NCBI RefSeq assembly: GCF_946221145.1
Contig: NZ_CAMIOH010000165.1
Coordinates: forward strand, 1-6,977
Length of the DNA: 6,977 bases
Source of the DNA: an uncultured Paracoccus sp.
GTDB lineage: Bacteria; Pseudomonadota; Alphaproteobacteria; Rhodobacterales; Rhodobacteraceae
Direction of reading: 5' to 3'
A model generated the notes under the pieces. That model was not told where the DNA came from. It saw only the letters and a list, made by a program, of their open reading frames with translations, and did no database searches. The position numbers and the translations under genes are program-made. How positions within the stretch are numbered: the stretch's first letter is position 1; the number at the start of each line of letters is the position of its first letter. Below are positions 5,642 through 6,977 of the stretch, piece after piece.

Positions 5642-6977
5642 TCAAGCTGGCCGAACGGCAACGAGCTCTGGAAGAAACGGGATACAGTCAGTGAGCCCTT
5701 TGACACCGAGCCGATCACCCAGATAGGTGAAGGAGATGCCGAGCTTGCGGCAGGTTTTCATGAGGCCGGGCATGACATCGCGTGCCTGGCGGCCATCGGC
5801 GCTCATGGTGCCGCCCGAGATCCGACGCTTGGTGACGCAGGCCCGCAGGTCGTTTTCCGAGGCATTGGTGTGGAGCGGGATCTCTGGCCGCTCCAGCACC
5901 TTCAGCAGTTCATGCTTTCGCCTGTGCAGGCGAGCCAGCGACTGGCCCCAAGTCCTTGTAGCGGGTTGGCTGCGTGAAGATATCGTCGAAGCGCTTGGCG
6001 AGGACAGGCCGGTCCGCCTCGGTTGGGGTCAGCTTCCAGAGCTTCAGATCCCGGTAGAGACCCCAGATCTGGTCTCGGACCTTGTCCAGTTTGCGCGTTT
6101 GTTCGGGTGTTTTCGGCATCAGCTTTTGCAGCAGACGCTCTGCATGAACCCAGCACAGGGCATGATTGGGAATGCGGAACTGTCCGGCATCGTCGGACAC
6201 GACCACCGTGTTGCCCATCAATCCATGGTGGCGCACCGCGCCCCACAGGGCAGCCTCGGTGATCTCGCGCACCAGGGTGCGGTCGAAGACATCCAGGCGC
6301 AGCCTGACCAGGTGATCATACCAGGCCATCTGCGAGGCAAATGACGTCTCGGGGTGGGCCACCAGCTTACTGATGACATCCGGCGCCACCTTGCGGAGGC
6401 GCATATAGTCGAGCGCCGCGTCGTTGATCGCATAGTCCTCGCATCCGGCCCGCAGCAGAGACAGGAAGTTCAGCCGTGACTTCGAGCGGCTCGTGCGGAA
6501 CACGCTGAACCGGCTGCCGCGGATCTGCGTGGTGATGCCGTCGCGGCGAGCATGGCGGGCACCGGTGTCATCCACGCTGATATAAGGTGCCGTGGCCAGG
6601 CCTGCCCGCAGGATCGCCTGATCCTCCGCCACAAACCCCTCCAGATCGGAGGTGAGGATGCGCACCACCTGGCGCTTGGAGATGTCCATGCCAATCCCGT
6701 TCAGGATCGCGGTCAGCCGCTCCGTCGTGACCTGCCCCTGGGCATGAAGCACAAGACAGAACCGCCGCAGGTTGGCACCAAAGCCGCCGAGCAGTCCCTC
6801 CGGCAAGGGCGCGACGATCGTCTTGCCTTCCGGGGTCAGCCAGCGTTCGCGCCGATAGCGGACAAGCTCGGCCGAGATTACCAGTTCGCGGACCAAGCAA
6901 GTTTCATAGCCCTTGAAGCGCGATCCTGCTGGCGCCTCGGCCGTCAGCACCTCTTCGCGGCTGACACGATTCGTGTC
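5642..6977 (-). pseudogene. IS66-family transposase, frameshifted and cut by the window edge
   Basis: This DDE transposase would cut and join the ends of its element. The minus-strand frame is open from the window edge (6977) to a TGA at 5910 and carries SVDDTGARH (first acidic site, coded near 6567-6572) and VVSDDAGQF (second, near 6186-6191). The ending typical of the family is in another frame: ARLHRRKHELLKVLERPEIP, then HTNASENDLRACVTKRRISG with the third acidic residue E at 5855-5857, stopping at 5642. Conceptual joining needs removal of one base in the GGGGCC run at 5944-5949. This restores DLGQSLARLHRRK in place of DLGPVAGSP and a quick stop. The N-terminus lies outside the window; residues such as SREEVLTAEAPAGSRFKGYE show the frame continues upstream of the GTG at 6950. 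As it stands, the long fragment lacks the third catalytic residue, so the copy should be inactive. A sequencing error in the G/C run is the main alternative. Confidence 0.82.

Larger units (their letters stand above)
5611..6977 (-). mobile_element. IS66-like insertion sequence, one end and most of the transposase; extends past the window
   Basis: The element begins with GTAAGCGG at 5611, the GTAAGC-type terminus typical of the IS66 family. It sits 31 bases beyond the transposase stop codon. The coding sequence of an IS66-type transposase fills the rest of the window on the minus strand. IS66 elements usually make 8-bp target duplications. The candidate host copy here is CGGTTCCG at 5603-5610, and its partner would lie past the right edge. 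No separate TnpA or TnpB gene is visible in the part seen. Confidence 0.8.

Noticed and set aside
5727..6344. A 205-codon plus-strand open frame over the IS66 transposase
   Set aside because: It is the antisense of the transposase, with no recognisable domain.

Overview
The window is high-GC DNA that reads like an alphaproteobacterium, most likely a Rhodobacterales / Paracoccus-type genome. This rests on recalled family resemblance of Ku, LigD, the NodS-like methyltransferase and the IS66-type transposase; no search was run.

Positions 1-1629 (minus strand) hold a two-gene bacterial NHEJ operon. It has a complete Ku gene (754-1629), followed after 3 bases by LigD. LigD's 3'-phosphoesterase domain and linker are present. 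The window edge cuts it at the first residues of the ligase KxDG motif.

A 148-bp divergent intergenic region (1630-1777) separates Ku from a tight plus-strand operon (1778-5076) of four overlapping genes: a family-2 glycosyltransferase, an acyl-CoA-dehydrogenase-fold flavoprotein, a PIG-L (LmbE-like) N-deacetylase and a NodS-type SAM methyltransferase. The stop/start overlaps (ATGA, ATGA, then an 11-base overlap with a TTG start) argue for translational coupling and a shared pathway. The set resembles the NodC/NodB/NodS logic of Nod-factor synthesis (glycosyl transfer, N-deacetylation, N-methylation). The deacetylase is from a different fold, and an ACAD-like enzyme takes the place of an acyl-modifying step. 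No product is known to me; this is the most interesting system in the window.

Positions 5077-6977 are a decayed, rearranged boundary. A minus-strand fragment of a phospholipase D-family gene keeps a single HKD motif. It is joined near 5446 to a plus-strand C-terminal helix-turn-helix fragment of an unrelated gene. That fragment is cut at 5610/5611 by the end of an IS66-like element (terminal GTAAGCGG), which supplies its stop codon. The IS66 transposase fills the rest of the window. It runs off the right edge and carries a one-base frameshift near 5944-5949, so this copy is probably inactive. I saw no tRNA, rRNA, CRISPR array or convincing terminator.
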